The notes below the pieces were generated by a model. The model saw only the letters and a program-made list of their open reading frames with translations. It was not told where the DNA came from and ran no database searches. Below are positions 33,845 through 45,639 of a stretch of 64,000 nucleotides of DNA, piece after piece. Source of the stretch: Dactylorhiza incarnata (Eukaryota > Streptophyta > Magnoliopsida > Asparagales > Orchidaceae); the NCBI GenBank assembly GCA_033032865.1, contig JAWHQI010000075.1, positions 4,960,001 through 5,024,000 of the forward strand, given 5' to 3'. A program made the translations under genes and the position numbers. The first letter of the stretch is position 1. Each line of letters opens with the position of its first letter.

Positions 33845-34786
33845 AAGTAAGTAAGTTTGGTGCTGTAATGCCGCGGATGATTCCGCTGTCGGGCTCTCAC
33901 TAGCCGGTGGGTCAGGTTGATCTCACGAAGAGGCTGACAAGTAAGTAAGTTTGGTGTTGGAACGCCCCGGATGATTCCGCTGATGGGCTCTCACTAGCCG
34001 GTGGGTCAGGTTGATCTCACGGAGAGGCTGGCAAGTAAGTAAGTTTGGTGATGGAATGCCCCGGATGATTCCACTGTCGGGCTCTCACTAGCCGGTGGGT
34101 CAGGTTGATCTCACGGAGAGGCTGACAAGTAAGTAAGTTTGGTGCTGGAATGCCCCGGATGATTCCGCTGCCGGGATCTCACTAGCCGATGGGTCAGGTT
34201 GATCTCACGGAGAGGCTGGCAAGTAAGTAGTTTGGTGCTGGAATGCCCCAGATGATTCCGCTGTCGGGCTCTCAATAGTCGGTGGGTCAGGTTGATCTCA
34301 CGAAGAGGCTGGCAAGTAAGTAAGTTTGGTGTTGGAATGCCATGGATGATTCTGCTGTCGGGCTCTCACTAGCCGGTGGGTTAGGTTGATCTCACGGAGA
34401 GGCTGGCAAGTAAGTAAGCTTGGTGCTGGAATGCCCCGGATGATTCCGTTGTCGGGCTCTCACTAGCCGGCGGGTCAGGTTGATCTCACGGAGAGGCTGG
34501 CAAGTAAGTAAGTTTGGTGCTGGAATGCCCCGAATGATTCCGCTGCCGGGCTCTCACTAGTCGGCGGGTCAGGTTAATCTCACGGAGAGGCTGACAAGTA
34601 AGTAAGTTTGGTGCTGGAATGCCCCGGATGATTCCGCTGTTGGGCTCTCACTAGCCAGTGGTTCAGGTTGATCTCGCAGAGAGGCTGGCAAGTAGGTAAG
34701 TTTGGTGCTGGAATTCCCCGGATGATTCCGCTGTCGGGCTCTCACTAGCCGGTGGGTCAGTTTGATCTCACGGAGAGGCTGCAAGG
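33845..34786 (+). repeat. Ten 94-bp tandem repeats in the 3' region of F
   Basis: A unit containing AAGTTTGGTGCTGGAATGCC, GGATGATTCCGCTGTCGGG, CTCACTAGCCGGTGGGTCAG and TTGATCTCACGGAGAGGCTG repeats with starts at 33857, 33951, 34045, 34139, 34232, 34326, 34420, 34514, 34608 and 34702. The period is 94 bp, once 93. Units differ by scattered substitutions. It follows integrase by about 80 bp. Satellite-like arrays in the 3' region of Tat/Ogre elements are known. Confidence 0.95.
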
Positions 34787-35386
34787 TTACCAGAAAAGGG
34801 TCGTCTTGCTCGGCGAGAAGGGATGACCTCGCATAGCAAGGGATGGGGGGAGCTCGTCCCATGTGCTAAGGGCAGAAGGCCTCCCGCAAAATAGAGTCCT
34901 CGCAAAAAAGAAAAGGGGAAGTCAGGAAAGTAGCCGCCCCAGATGGGCGAGCCGAGTACTCGTCGGCATAAAAGATAGGTGTAGAAAGGATCACTCAAAT
35001 CCCCGAGAATAGTACGAGAGGCCATATAGGGATCTCGCTCGCCAAAATCAAATGGGTGGAAGGCTCATTCCCCACGAGAGGGGGACTTTAAGGGTTGATC
35101 CTAAAAACCACGACCCTAAGGTAGTCAAAAAGGGCGAGGAGGCGGTAATGAGTATGAGTTCTATGCCTAAGCTGGGCAACTACGCGGTAGGCGGGCGCAA
35201 GCACGGCGAATATAATAGCAAAGGCATAAGAAGTAATATAAACGTGAGAAAAAAACAACACACAGAGAAAGCGAGAACACAATGAACAAGTGGACAAAAT
35301 TTTCATTCCTATTTTCATTAAAGTCAATTAAAGATGTCCCGGCGATCTCGCCAGCCAAAAAAGAGAGAAAATAAGAATACAAATTT
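34787..35386. other. Spacer of F between the tandem repeats and aORF1
   Basis: About 600 bp without a gene. It is rich in GCGAG/CTCGC words (near 34802, 34826, 34893, 34947, 35035 and elsewhere). Sequence just right of aORF1's stop has AATGAAAAT-type words on minus that could serve as its polyadenylation region. Confidence 0.5.
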
Positions 35387-36175
35387 TAGTAATCGTCGAC
35401 GAACTGCTCATCCTCGCTGTCTACAGGCGGCGTGGTTGGCACGAATAGCTCTGGGACCACGTCCTCAATAGTCAGGTCGGCCGCCTCGGCAGATAGCAGG
35501 ACGGCTCCCTATAGAGCCCGAAAGATGTACCGGGACGCAGTGACGGAGGCTTCTCGTGATTCCTCCTCCCGGGCTCGCTTCTCCCTCTTCAAGCGGCGAG
35601 GGGACGGGGGGAGTGCGGCGCGGATCAACTCCTGATTATAAGCTTTCAGCCCAACGACCTCCTTTTCCAGGCTGGAGACCCAAGCGCGAAGCTCCCTAGT
35701 GGCCTCAGCCTCCTGTAAAGAAGAAAGGGTTTAAGCCAGGGGAAGCGATGTGCTAAAAAAGGAATAAGGTGAGTGCTCGAAAACTTACCATTCCATCCTG
35801 ATGGACGGAGAGAAGCTCGTCATAGGTGAGCAGCCTCTCCTTTATGCTCGCGATCTCGGCGACAGAGTTTTTGTAGGAGAAAGTGAGCTCCTCGTTGTGG
35901 CGCTCCAGTTGAAGGCATCGCCGGACGGTCATATGGGCGAGCTCCAATGAACGGAGCTGGGCTCGTGCGCTCTCATATGATAGGGTCCGCGCGGTCTCAG
36001 TCTGGAGAATGTCTGCCCATTAACGATCGCCTGCTCCACCCAAGAGAGAAGAAGGGTGGAGATTGAGGCCTTGTTGACCTCGGGGTTCCAGAATAGTAGG
36101 TGCTCGCTGGCCTCATCCTTGTGCCTTTGGCCAAGGCCAAAGTTCCAGTGGTTGATCGGCACTGGCAGGGGGGAG
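35387..36175 (-). pseudogene. aORF1 of F, C-terminal part (antisense, spliced)
   Basis: This is the continuation of the antisense gene that begins at 45508, cut by element H. Reading on minus, a LPVPINHWNFG segment with FWNPEVNKASISTLL is followed by a coiled coil (RRCLQLERHNEELTFSYKN, IKERLLTYDELLSVHQDGM). A GT-AG intron of 76 nt (35788-35713) follows. The last exon has a coiled coil and basic tract (EKEVVGLKAYNQEL, RRLKREKRAREEE) and a very acidic end DSEDEQFVDDY with stop at 35389-35387. The reading phase across the H insertion is preserved by the TSD. A long coiled coil and acidic tail are usual for this plant antisense family. Confidence 0.7.
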
Positions 36176-37245
36176 TGTTGGATCGGTAGGCGCCCTTAGA
36201 GGGGGGTGAATAAGGTTTTTTAAAACTTAAGTTATATTTTGATTTTCTTTGAGATAATGCGTGAATAAGAAAGTGAGAAATCAAACACAGCAATTAAAAT
36301 TAAGTGAAGACATGTTTTATTGATATGAAATAAGGTTTTGCAAAAGTTGATTTCTATAATGCTAGAAATTGATGGAGAATAATAGTAAGCTCTTTTTGTT
36401 TTCTATCCCGACTCGCATCCCCATGAACCGGTGGCCCTGGATTCCGCCTCAAGCCGCTCTAGCCAATCCAACCTCGGATATGGCTTTGAGCACCCCCTAG
36501 ACCTAACCTAGATCTAGTCGCCAACACGAGGCGAGTTTCTTCCCTAAGTCTTACCCAGACCTAGTCGCCAACACGAGGCGAATTCTCTAACGATTTATAA
36601 GAAATATGAAATGATAATAATAAAAACTCCCTCTTGAAGAACTTCTGAAGTTGGAGACGAAGTTCCGTTGTAGAATAAGCGTTGTAGAAGTGGACGTCGT
36701 TGGATCTGGCGTGAAGAGATTCTCCTTCAGAAATCCGCAGAGCTTTGGTAGGACATCAAGTTTCGGCTAAATCAGCCTCTGGAATTCTAGCACTCAATCT
36801 CTCTCTCTCTCTCTGATCGCTTTATGAAATGAGAGAAGAGGGGTCCTATTTATAGCCTCAGCGCTAGCGCCTGCCCTAGCGCTACCATCGGCGTTATCAC
36901 GGATTAGGCATTATTCTGCGCGGGGGAATCTTCAATCCGAGAAAACATTTCTCTCTTGCCTTCTGTGCTCCGCGCTACCGCCCGTGCTATCTGATACCGC
37001 CAGGCGCTAGCTCCTTCTATATGTGCTCTAAAATTGCGCAGATCATCACTAGCGTCGGGCGCTAGGTGCTACCACTGGCGCTAGTGGGCATGTTGGATTT
37101 GTTGGCTCAAATTTGGGGACAACCTTCTTAAGTAATCCTTGAGTCATATGGACTTTCTTTCCTGCACACTTAAACACACAAGATCAAATACACATAGGAT
37201 TTGTTATTCTCAAACCTAGGAGATGTGGAAGACCATGTTCCAACA
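36176..37245 (-). repeat. Element H 3' LTR
   Basis: The outer 36176 end abuts TSD GGGAG, and the inner end abuts a polypurine tract (minus AAAAGGGGGAGTT). It carries a GCGCTAGCGC word array (36861-37090) upstream, on minus, of a TATA box (TATAAATAG, 36846-36854). Confidence 0.9.
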
Positions 37246-39150
37246 AACTCCCCCTTTTGATAATAACAAATCCATTAATGATAAATCAGAGCATTAATAT
37301 ATAAGCATGATGAAACCTACTTGTGTGTGTGTGTGAGTGATGACTTAGGATAAATAGTGATCGTAGAATTTTAGAATTGCTCCCCCTAAATGCATGCTCC
37401 CCCTAAGTGAATGCTCCCCTAAAATGTAAGCTATCATCTTTAATTAATCAAGTTAGTTTTTCATTTTGATAGCAGATTTTATTTATCATGGAAGATCTCC
37501 CCCTTTTGTTATTAGCAAAAGTGGGTAAGGAAGCAAAACACATAAAAGTTTTGATAAAGGCATGATCGAGCTTTGAGAGAGAAGTAAATGATAAGGAGTT
37601 TTAGAATAATTTTCATAGAAATAGATCAGAGTTTTTAGCATAAGTATTGTTATAGAAATAAATCGGAGTTTTTAGCTTTATTTAAAACATGAAATGACAT
37701 TTACCATGCAAGTCTATCATTTAAAAATTTTGAGTTTGAAAACTTGAGATAAGCATGAAAAGAACATGAGATAAACGTAATGTAGCGGAAGATTTAGAAA
37801 AGTACAGCAAACATATTTTTGTAAGACATGATAATTCATAAAATGACAAAGATGTTTTTGACAAAAACATTTCTTAAAAGGATTATCATGAAGTAACCAA
37901 GCATGAAAGAGATGTATGAAAGAGAGACTACTACAATGTTATTCTAATTCAGAAAAAATCAAAACACACCAAACATTGTAGGAAGCATGCTATGTTATCT
38001 AGTGCATTTTAGATATAAAAATGTATTATAGAATTAGCATTATGATCCAATACTCATGAGTAGAAGTGTTATGGAAGATAATGATGTGCACAAAGTGTAT
38101 TTTGAAAAGAGTAAACCAATGTTATAATCAAAAATACAAAACAAATGTAGAGTAAAGTGCACAATAAAACACAAATAAGATTACTTCCACACACTTTTAT
38201 GCACAAAGAAAAAATGTACAACTACCAAGGTGCTTTGCACACACAATGCTCATTAAGACTTATCAGGGTGCAAAGTAGTGCTTGGGGGATCACATAATTT
38301 TATTTCATTTCAGTTTTGTTTTTGATCCGGTGTACTTAAGAATAAGTGGTTTATTTTTTGAAATGAAAGTTTGCGCAAGATACTTTACTAATCTTTCCAA
38401 GGTGCACAACCTCACAACGCTTATTAAGACTTATCAGGAGGTTCAAGTAATGCTTGGTGGAGTTATCTTTGTCACTTTATTGTAATTTTTTTGTTTTGTA
38501 CAAAGTTCTCCGATTACACTTGCTTTGCAAACCAATTGAATTTTGAAAGTACACCCACTTTTCTTTATATTTAATAGTGCAAATAAATGTAGTGTAGGTA
38601 AGATACTTGTGCAAATTTAATTTATTATACAATTACAATACATAAGCAAGCATCTTTAGATTAAAAATATAAGTAGACTTAGCCAAAAAGTGAGTGAAGA
38701 AATATCATTATCAACCATAAGACATTTACTCATACTTAGAGGCATGCTAAGCAAGGTTCTACACTACTTTTACAATAGAGTTGATGCACATATTAATAGA
38801 TATATCAACGCATGATAAGAACAATGTTCAAAAGTAGTTTGACAAGATAAATTGTAATAATGTAGAAGTTCTAAATAATATATTAATTCATGCTTAATGT
38901 TCACAATAAAGTCCATACAGTTTTTTTGTTATAATTTTGATGTTTTATATTTTTGTAGTTGATTTTGCATTTAAAAATAGAATTTAAACAAATGAAAAAA
39001 TATTTTTTGTAATTTTGGCTTTTGTAATTTTGTATTTGGATTTTTCAAGAATGAAATAAAGTCAGAAGTGCAAGAATAAATAGTACATATAGATTAGTAT
39101 ATTTTTAAGTATTTTTCAAAATTTTAAAAATACAGAAAAACAGATAGGTG
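37246..39150. other. Element H 3' non-coding region
   Basis: AT-rich sequence with no ORF of note. It contains GCTCCCCCTAAATGCATGCTCCCCC-type tracts (37380-37420, polypurine on minus). A diverged ~180-bp direct repeat with CTTATTAAGACTTATCAGG lies at 38245-38265 and 38418-38440. The same repeat appears inverted in element I at 53150-53360, so it is a family trait. Confidence 0.6.
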
Positions 39151-39828
39151 CGATCGCGCCTACGCTAGCGTTAGCGCTGGCGCTAGCGCTGCTTTAGTTA
39201 AATCCCCTTTACCTTGCTATTTCGGCCATTGCCATAGAAGCTCTCCCGAAAAACCCTAGCAGATAACGCAGCCCACTCATAGATCTACGGTAAATCTTCA
39301 TCATTTTTCATGATTTGTGTTTTAAACTTTGATTTTGATGTTAAAGAAGAAGATATTTAAAGTTATCAATTGGTTTTAGATGCTAGATCTACAATGCTTG
39401 ATTCTTTTATTTTTGAAGAGAGACTAGAGTAGATCTTCATCATTTTGATGATTTTTGTTCTAAATATTTGATTTTAATATTTGTGATGAAGATTTATGAA
39501 CCTATTTAAGAGAAACTTTTGATTGTGATGAACAAACCCTTTTTTTATGATAGATAGGGTTAGATCAAAAAGAGGATCTTATGAACAAGCCAATTTATTT
39601 TTATGAACAAACCAATTTTTATGCCTTTTATGAAGATTTTTTTAGTTTTGATTTTAGATCTAGCAATTTTTGATTTGGACATCTTTTATTTTAGAGGGAT
39701 CTTAACATTTCAGATCAGAGAACTAGCATCGGCGCTACTGCAGGCGCAATGTGCTAGCGCTGGGCGCTAGTGCTAGTGCTAGCGCTAGTGAATTTTGCTT
39801 AATTTTAATTTCTGTTATAATGCTGCAG

Positions 39829-41103
39829 ATGGCTCCTGGATCAAGAGGTAAGAAAAGTGCAGAGCTGGCCGTGGATGCTGCAGTAGTAGGTGTACCATAT
39901 TTTGTGGAGTTTGACATGCCTCGACATCACCACATCATGCAACTCTTCGCAACCTCTGAAGTGTTTAATGTGTTTCTTTCGGAAGGGTTTTCGTCGGAGA
40001 TAGTATGAGAGTTCTATACGCACTTGGAAGATCCATCGCAGACTGATTTGGATGGAGGAGTGCGGTCTCGAGTGCAAGGACAAGTTGTTACTATTACTCG
40101 TGATGACTTGAGGGAGACGTTTGGGTTGACCGAGCATCCAAATTAGTTGGATGTGGTTGAAAAGTTTCGAGTTGATAGTGCAGTAGTAGGTGTACCATAT
40201 TTTGTGGAGTTTGACATGCCTCGACATCACCACATCATGCAACTCTTCGCAACCTCTGAAGTGTTTAATGTGTTTCTTTCGGAAGGGTTTTCGTCGGAGA
40301 TAGTACGAGAGTTCTATACGCACTTGGAAGATCCATCGCAGACTGATTTGGATGGAGGAGTGCGGTCTCAAGTGCAGGGACAAGTTGTTACTATTACTCA
40401 TGATGACTTGAGGGGGACATTTGGGTTGACCGAGCATCCAAATAAATTGGATGTGGTTGAAAAGTTTCGAGTTGATAGGGATTGGACTAATCTAAATATG
40501 GTACTCCACCACAGGGAATGCAAGAGTTTGATCCAAATGGTGGGGTCACTTGCAGTGGATGCCCTTACAGTATAGGACATTTTACGCCACACTATCATGC
40601 TGAAATTGGGCGACACGGCAAAGATTATTGCACAGCTTAGTCTTGTCTCGTATTTTATTCTTGAGGAGGAGAGATTCAAGGTAGCAGACTTGTTGCTTTC
40701 ATTGATCAGATATACTTACAAGTTGAGGGATCCTTCTCGTCAGAGATACAACAACCTTCCGCTCGGTGGCATAATACAGAGGGTTATTCTTCATAGGTAC
40801 CCTTCTATTGAGATTGGTTTTTACTTGATAGATTGCTTTCCTCCTATCTATAGTACCTCACACCTACGAGCTACATCCCTTCCGGATGAACCATCAACAT
40901 CTACTCGACCACCACTCCGACGAGGAGCATCATCCGGAGGGGCTCAAGATGATTCATTTGAATCCATTCGAGAAGGGATGGGAGAGCGGATGACACGGGT
41001 GGAGGAAGATATATCGGAGGTAAAGAAGGGTATGTCCGGCATGAAAAAAATGTTGAAGTTTATGATCAAGGCATTAAAGCTAAATCCATCAACACCGGAG
41101 TGA
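39829..41103 (+). pseudogene. Accessory ORF in H, antisense to gag (putative plant transposon / envelope-like protein)
   Basis: The start MAPGSRGKKSAELA at 39829 follows a GCGCTAGC-rich stretch. The protein has VPYFVEFDMPRHHHIM, REFYTHLEDPSQTDLDGGV and DDLRGTFGLTEHPN, then LPLGGIIQRVILHRYPSIEI and a C-terminal coiled coil (MTRVEEDISEVKKGMSGMKK). This order resembles the plant family called putative plant transposon protein or Sirevirus envelope-like protein; J's ORF at 59205-61123 seems related. The first 300 bp are duplicated, and the first copy has two stops. The second copy continues in one frame to 41103 with a single TAG at 40573. The function of this family is unknown to me. Confidence 0.65.
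39880..40477 (+). repeat. 300-bp tandem duplication inside the accessory ORF of H
   Basis: CAGTAGTAGGTGTACCATAT begins at 39881 and again at 40181, exactly 300 bp apart. The copies differ at only about ten positions. Copy 1 has a TGA (about 40006) and a TAG (about 40144) that copy 2 lacks. A 300-bp unit keeps the frame. Confidence 0.92.
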
Positions 41104-41793
41104 AGAGAGTGGGATAGCCCAGTACGGAATCCACCGCGTCATTCAATTCGGAGGAGTCACAGAAGACGATCTCCAAGTGCTAGTGTGGAGGAGATAGACG
41201 AGACAGAGTAGAGGAGTTGGAATATCCTGAGGGGAACTAAGTTTTGAGTTTTTTAATAATGCAAGAATTTAAACCAATGTTCTTGGTTACTGGCAGCTAG
41301 CGCTGGCGCTACCCGCTAACGCTGGCGCTATCTGTAATGTTTAATTTTCTTGTTTTTGGATGTTTGACTCTTATTATCTGATCCTTCTTTGGTAGTTTTT
41401 TGAAGATTTTGTTTTACGTTTTATTTATAAATTTGAGATCATATGAAGTGGAGATGTTTAAACAAATTTAAAACCCTATGAAGTAGTATGTGTTTGAAAT
41501 CATGTCACATGAAAAATTTTGAATTCAGTTTATGTTGGTGATATATGATATATAGATATGTAATGAGTTTGGGAAGAAAAGATTGGTCTTTAGAAATGAC
41601 TTTACAATTTGGTATTTTGATTTATAAATCTTTAAGTGATAAAGTTTTGTGTCTATATGATGACCATACCATGATAGCAAAATGAGATAGGAAAAACAAC
41701 AAGAAAAGTAAAAAGACAATAAAGCATATCATGAAGTAGAAAATTTGTATATTTCATTTTTGAAACTATTCTACTTCATGCATTTGGTGATAC

Positions 41794-43250
41794 CTAATGA
41801 ATAAGAGATTTAGGTATCCAAAGGGGACCAAGTGTGGTGGTTCCTTTGGGTACCCAAATATAACGTATAGGTTTGTGGGTAGTTAGTGATGAATGGGTCC
41901 TTTCATGTGAAGTTAGTGTTTCATTTTTAATTTTGGGTCTCCATTCAAACTTTGGTTTAATGTTATTCTTATATGTCAAATTTCCATTGTGATAATCTTT
42001 ATATTGATGATTATGATTGTAATGATTAGGAAATTTGTGTAATGTTGTTGTTATGTTTGGAGAAACATGATTTTGGAAATAATGGTGATTTTGACTTTGA
42101 TTTACAAATTCATTTTGTTTCTTATTTCCATTATTTGGTTTAGTTAAAATATTCATGTTCATATTCATATTCAACATGTTTTTAGATAGTTCTTGATATT
42201 GTGAATTTTTATTTATAATTTCCATAAGCACGTTGATTTTTTATTTTAATTCATCATTCTTAATCTTTAAATTATGTTTAGCTTTATTATAAGCTATTGT
42301 GCTATTTTTAAGAGTGGAAACACTTGAGTCAATTTGATTTTGATAGTCGTTTCTAAATTCCTCAAATGTTTCATCCATCTCTTTGATTTCAGTTTTATAA
42401 TTTTGGCACGTAGCACAATCACTTTTCAAAGATGAATTTTTTAAAAATAATATTTTCTTTTACACAAATAATTTCTTTTTCAAGTTCCTTAAATTTTTCT
42501 TTAATATCATTACAATCAAAACATGGTTTTGTATTTTCAATTGAATTGATATGGGTAAAGCTAGATAAATCAGAATATGATTCTACTTTAACTTTTGCTT
42601 TTAAATATTTATTTTCTAAGCGCAATTTGCAATTCGCATTTCTTAATTTCTTAATTTTGCACTTTGTAATTTGTAGCAATTGTAAAGTAGAAATAGAATT
42701 GCAAACAATAAAAGAATTTGATTTTCTTACAGTGCTTTTGGATGTTGTTGAGCACGAATTTTCTTTGTTTACTTCATCTATTTGGCATTCCTCTTCCAAA
42801 GATGGGATTTCATCTTTTCCATTTGATGTGCACTCCATTGATCCATCATGAGAGGAGCTTTCTGTACCATTTATGCAATCTTGTATATTCTCACCTTCTT
42901 GTATTCGTTCCAAACCTGTAGATGGAGAATCATACATTTCTTCAAGAAATTTCCATACTATGTATGCACTTGAAAAACAATATATTAATTTGGAAATTTC
43001 GTGAGAGAAAGCACAGAAAATACTATTTAAAGCTTTTGCATTTAGATGACGTTCCTATTTATTTGATTCATCCGCTGGTCTAACTATTGCTATATCCCAT
43101 GCATTGATATCTAAATTTTTAATAAACTTTTCCATTAAAGATTTCCAGCCTTTATAATTTCTCCCTTAGAATAAAGGTGGTTTAAGAGATTTTTCTTCTT
43201 CATAAAAATCTACCCCACTAATAGAAGCGAGATCATGAGACGCCAGTATT
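41794..43250 (-). pseudogene. Element H gag relic
   Basis: On minus, the gag start region (ASHDL..FYEEEKS.KPPLF, DUF4219/UBN2 type) has lost its ATG: ACTGGCG stands where element I has AATGGCG. A large block is then decayed. ORF 42937-42419 holds an acidic Ser-rich part, a basic helical stretch and a CFDCNDIKEKFKELEKEI segment. ORF 42231-41794 is Asn/His-rich and ends with YIWVPKGTTTLGPLWIPKS, a Copia gag-end motif. No CCHC knuckle is visible. It matches I gag (49873-51315) throughout. Confidence 0.8.
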
Positions 43251-43281
43251 CCTGGTTGTTAAGCCGATTGAAATAAAACCA

Positions 43282-43292
43282 CTCTGATACCA
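43282..43292 (-). other. Element H primer-binding site (initiator Met tRNA)
   Basis: Minus reads TGGTATCAGAG two bases inside the LTR edge, a perfect 11-nt match to the initiator-Met complement. The next base breaks the match. Confidence 0.92.
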
Positions 43293-43294
43293 CT

Positions 43295-44372
43295 TGTTGG
43301 ATCGGTAGGCGCCCTTAGAGGGGGGTGAATAAGGTTTTTTAAAACTAAAGTTATCTTTTGATTTTCTTTGAGATAATGCGTGAATAAGAAAGTGAGAAAT
43401 CAAACACAACAATTAAAATAAAGTGAAGACATGTTTTATTGATAGGAAATAAGGTTTTACAAAAGTTGATTTCTATAACGCTAGAAATCGATGGCGAATA
43501 ATAGTAAGCTCTTTTTGTTTTCTATCCCGACTCGCATCCCCACGAACCGGTGGCCCTAGCCTATCCTTCCCCAGATTCAGCCTCAAGCCGCTCTAGCCAA
43601 TCCAACCTTGGATATGGCCTTGAGCACCCCGTAGATCTAACCTAGATCTAGTCACCAACACGAGGCAAGTTTCTGCCCTAAGTCCTACCCAGACCTAGTC
43701 GCCAACACGAGGCGAATTCTCTAACGATTTATAAGAAATATGAAATGATAATAATAAAAACTCCCTCTTGAAGAACTTTTGAAGTTGGAGATGAAGATCC
43801 GCTGTCGAATAAGCGTTGTAGAAGCGGACGTCGTTTGGATCTGGCGTGAAGAGATTCTCCTTCAAAAATCCGCAGAGCTTTGGTAGGACATCAAGTTTCG
43901 GCCAAATCAGCCTCTGGAATTCTAGCACTCAATATCTCTCTCTGATCGCTTTATGAAATGAGAGAAGATGGGCCCTATTTATAGCCTAAGCGCTAGCGCC
44001 TGCGCTAGTGCTACCGCCGGCGCTATCCCGGATTAGGCATTATTCTGCGCGGGGGAATCTTCAATCCGAGGAAACATTTCTCTCTTACCTTCTGTGCTCC
44101 GCGCTACCGCCTACTATCCGATACCGTCAGGCGCTAGCTCCTTCTATATGTGCTCCGAAATTGAGCAGATCATCGCTAGCACCGGGCGCTAGGTGCTACC
44201 ACTGGCGCTAGTGGGCATATTGCATTTGTTGGCTCAAATTTGGGGGCAACCTTCTTATGTAATCCTTGAGTCATATGGACTTTGTTTCCTGCACACTTAA
44301 ACAGACAAGATCAAATACACATAGGATTTATTAGTCTCAAACCTAGGAGATGCGGAAGACCATGTTCCAACA
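43295..44372 (-). repeat. Element H 5' LTR
   Basis: It pairs with 36176-37245. A GCGCTAGCGC array (43989-44215) lies directly upstream, on minus, of the TATA box TATAAATAG (43975-43983). A run of six G at the U5 motif corresponds to the long C runs of I. The outer end abuts TSD GGGAG. Confidence 0.9.
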
Positions 44373-44377
44373 GGGAG

Positions 44378-45508
44378 GTACTGGCGACCTCTTCGACCGG
44401 CTCGCTGGCCTCCCTTTCCGCAGGAAGGCCAGTCGGAGAGATCTCACTCGAGGAGGCCTCGGCATGCCCCTTTCCCTTACCAGATGGGAGGGGATTCTTC
44501 TTCTTTTGTGAGGGATGTGAAGAGGGATCCTTGCGGTCAGAGGACTTAGCCCTCTTCCTGCTAGGTGGAGCAGTAGGGCGGGAAATCTCGCGGCAGGCAT
44601 CTGCTCCCATGGTCGCGAGAGCAAGGCCCGCGGGAATTGACCTGTTGCTCGTGTAAGGAGGATGGACGGGGAGGTCTCCCTCACCTGTAAAAGGTTTAAT
44701 AGTTAGAGATAGTCAGCGAAAGCCTCAAGAAGAGGTAGATGAACGAGCGCGTTACATACCCTCCCTGGGCAGCACCGGGAGCAGCGAGTTGAGGTTTCGG
44801 CGGAGATGGACCACCTCGAAGTTCTTCTTATTGAAGAACTGGAACAGGGCAGCATCATGGCCGCTGAGAGCCGGGGGGCGGTAGGTGCTCTTGTCGTGCT
44901 GGATCGGTGAGAAGGAAACATTGCTGAAGTTCTCTTTGACGGAAAGGAACTTTTGAGCTCAGTAGTGGCTCTTGTTGACGGTCTCGACGACCTTGATCAC
45001 CGAGCCCACAAAGTAGGCGGTACCATCCTTGTAGGCCCTGAAGGAGAACAACTTCCGAAAGACTAGTAAGTTGAACTCAATGCGTTCTTCTTGCATATAG
45101 CACGCAAGCGCGACGATGACTGCCACAGCATTGGGGGTCAGCTGACCTAGCATCCCGCCAAATTGTTTTAGCACCTGGCAAGCAAAATTGCGAGGTCTTA
45201 AAGAAGGAAGCGAGAGTTTAAATTTCGGCAAGATGAAAGTAAGCGAGATCAGCAGGTACCTAGCGAACCTCTGGCCATAATGGCAGGCTTTGGCCAACCC
45301 CAAAGTGGGTGGTAGGGATGGAGAGCTTCATGGGGACGTTGATTACATCATCCTTGCTAGAGCAGCGAGCGGCAAACCCCGGCGGGATAAAGTCGGCGAC
45401 AGCGGCGAGGTATTCCTCCTCGGTCATGTTACAGCTGAAGAAAGTATGGTCGGTAAAGGCCCAGGCACACTTCAACCAACCTTCAGCCTCGCTAGCGTCT
45501 CCCACCAT
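44378..45508 (-). pseudogene. aORF1 of F, N-terminal part (putative gypsy-type transposase family, antisense)
   Basis: A minus-strand gene with a TATA box at 45623-45631. The start MVGDASEAEG at 45508 is chosen because it lies about 115 nt past the TATA. Exon 1 has EEYLAAVADFIPPGFAA and PTTHFGVGQSLPL. A GT-AG intron of 94 nt (45268-45175) links it to exon 2 (LKQFGGMLGQLTPNAVAVIVAL, FNLLVFRKLFSFRAYKDG). A 75-nt intron (44759-44685) leads to exon 3, rich in Ser/Lys/Pro. This matches the PF04195-like family described on antisense ORFs of Tat elements. One in-frame TGA occurs near 44957, where Trp is expected. Its role is unknown. Confidence 0.75.
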
Positions 45509-45622
45509 TGAAGAAACCTGCGAGAAGAACAAAAAGTGCGAGGGAGAGAACGCGAGATCTCGCAGGTAGAGGAAGAAGAAGAGCAAGTGATAAATGCGGT
45601 GGGTGAGTTTCAGCGCTGGGAC

Positions 45623-45631
45623 CTATTTATA
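45623..45631 (-). promoter_or_regulatory. TATA box of aORF1
   Basis: Minus reads CTATAAATAGG, a consensus plant TATA box, about 115 nt upstream of the ATG at 45508. No other ORF reads from it. Confidence 0.75.
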
Positions 45632-45639
45632 GAAAAAGA

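Larger units (their letters stand above)
36176..44372 (-). mobile_element. Element H: pol-less Copia-type element with an antisense accessory ORF
   Basis: LTRs at 36176-37245 and 43295-44372 start TGTTGGATCGG and end GTTCCAACA on the + strand. Perfect TSDs GGGAG flank the unit (36171-36175 and 44373-44377). The initiator-Met PBS next to the right LTR sets the minus orientation. The inside holds gag relics (41794-43250) and, on the opposite strand, an accessory ORF (39829-41103). No PR, INT, RT or RNase H motif is present. Over the first ~210 bp the LTRs differ at nine positions by eye, so insertion is moderately old. Confidence 0.9.

Noticed and set aside
44703..44921. 72-codon Arg/Ser-rich minus ORF as the aORF1 exon
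   Set aside because: Another frame agrees with the splice phases on both sides; this one is its shadow.
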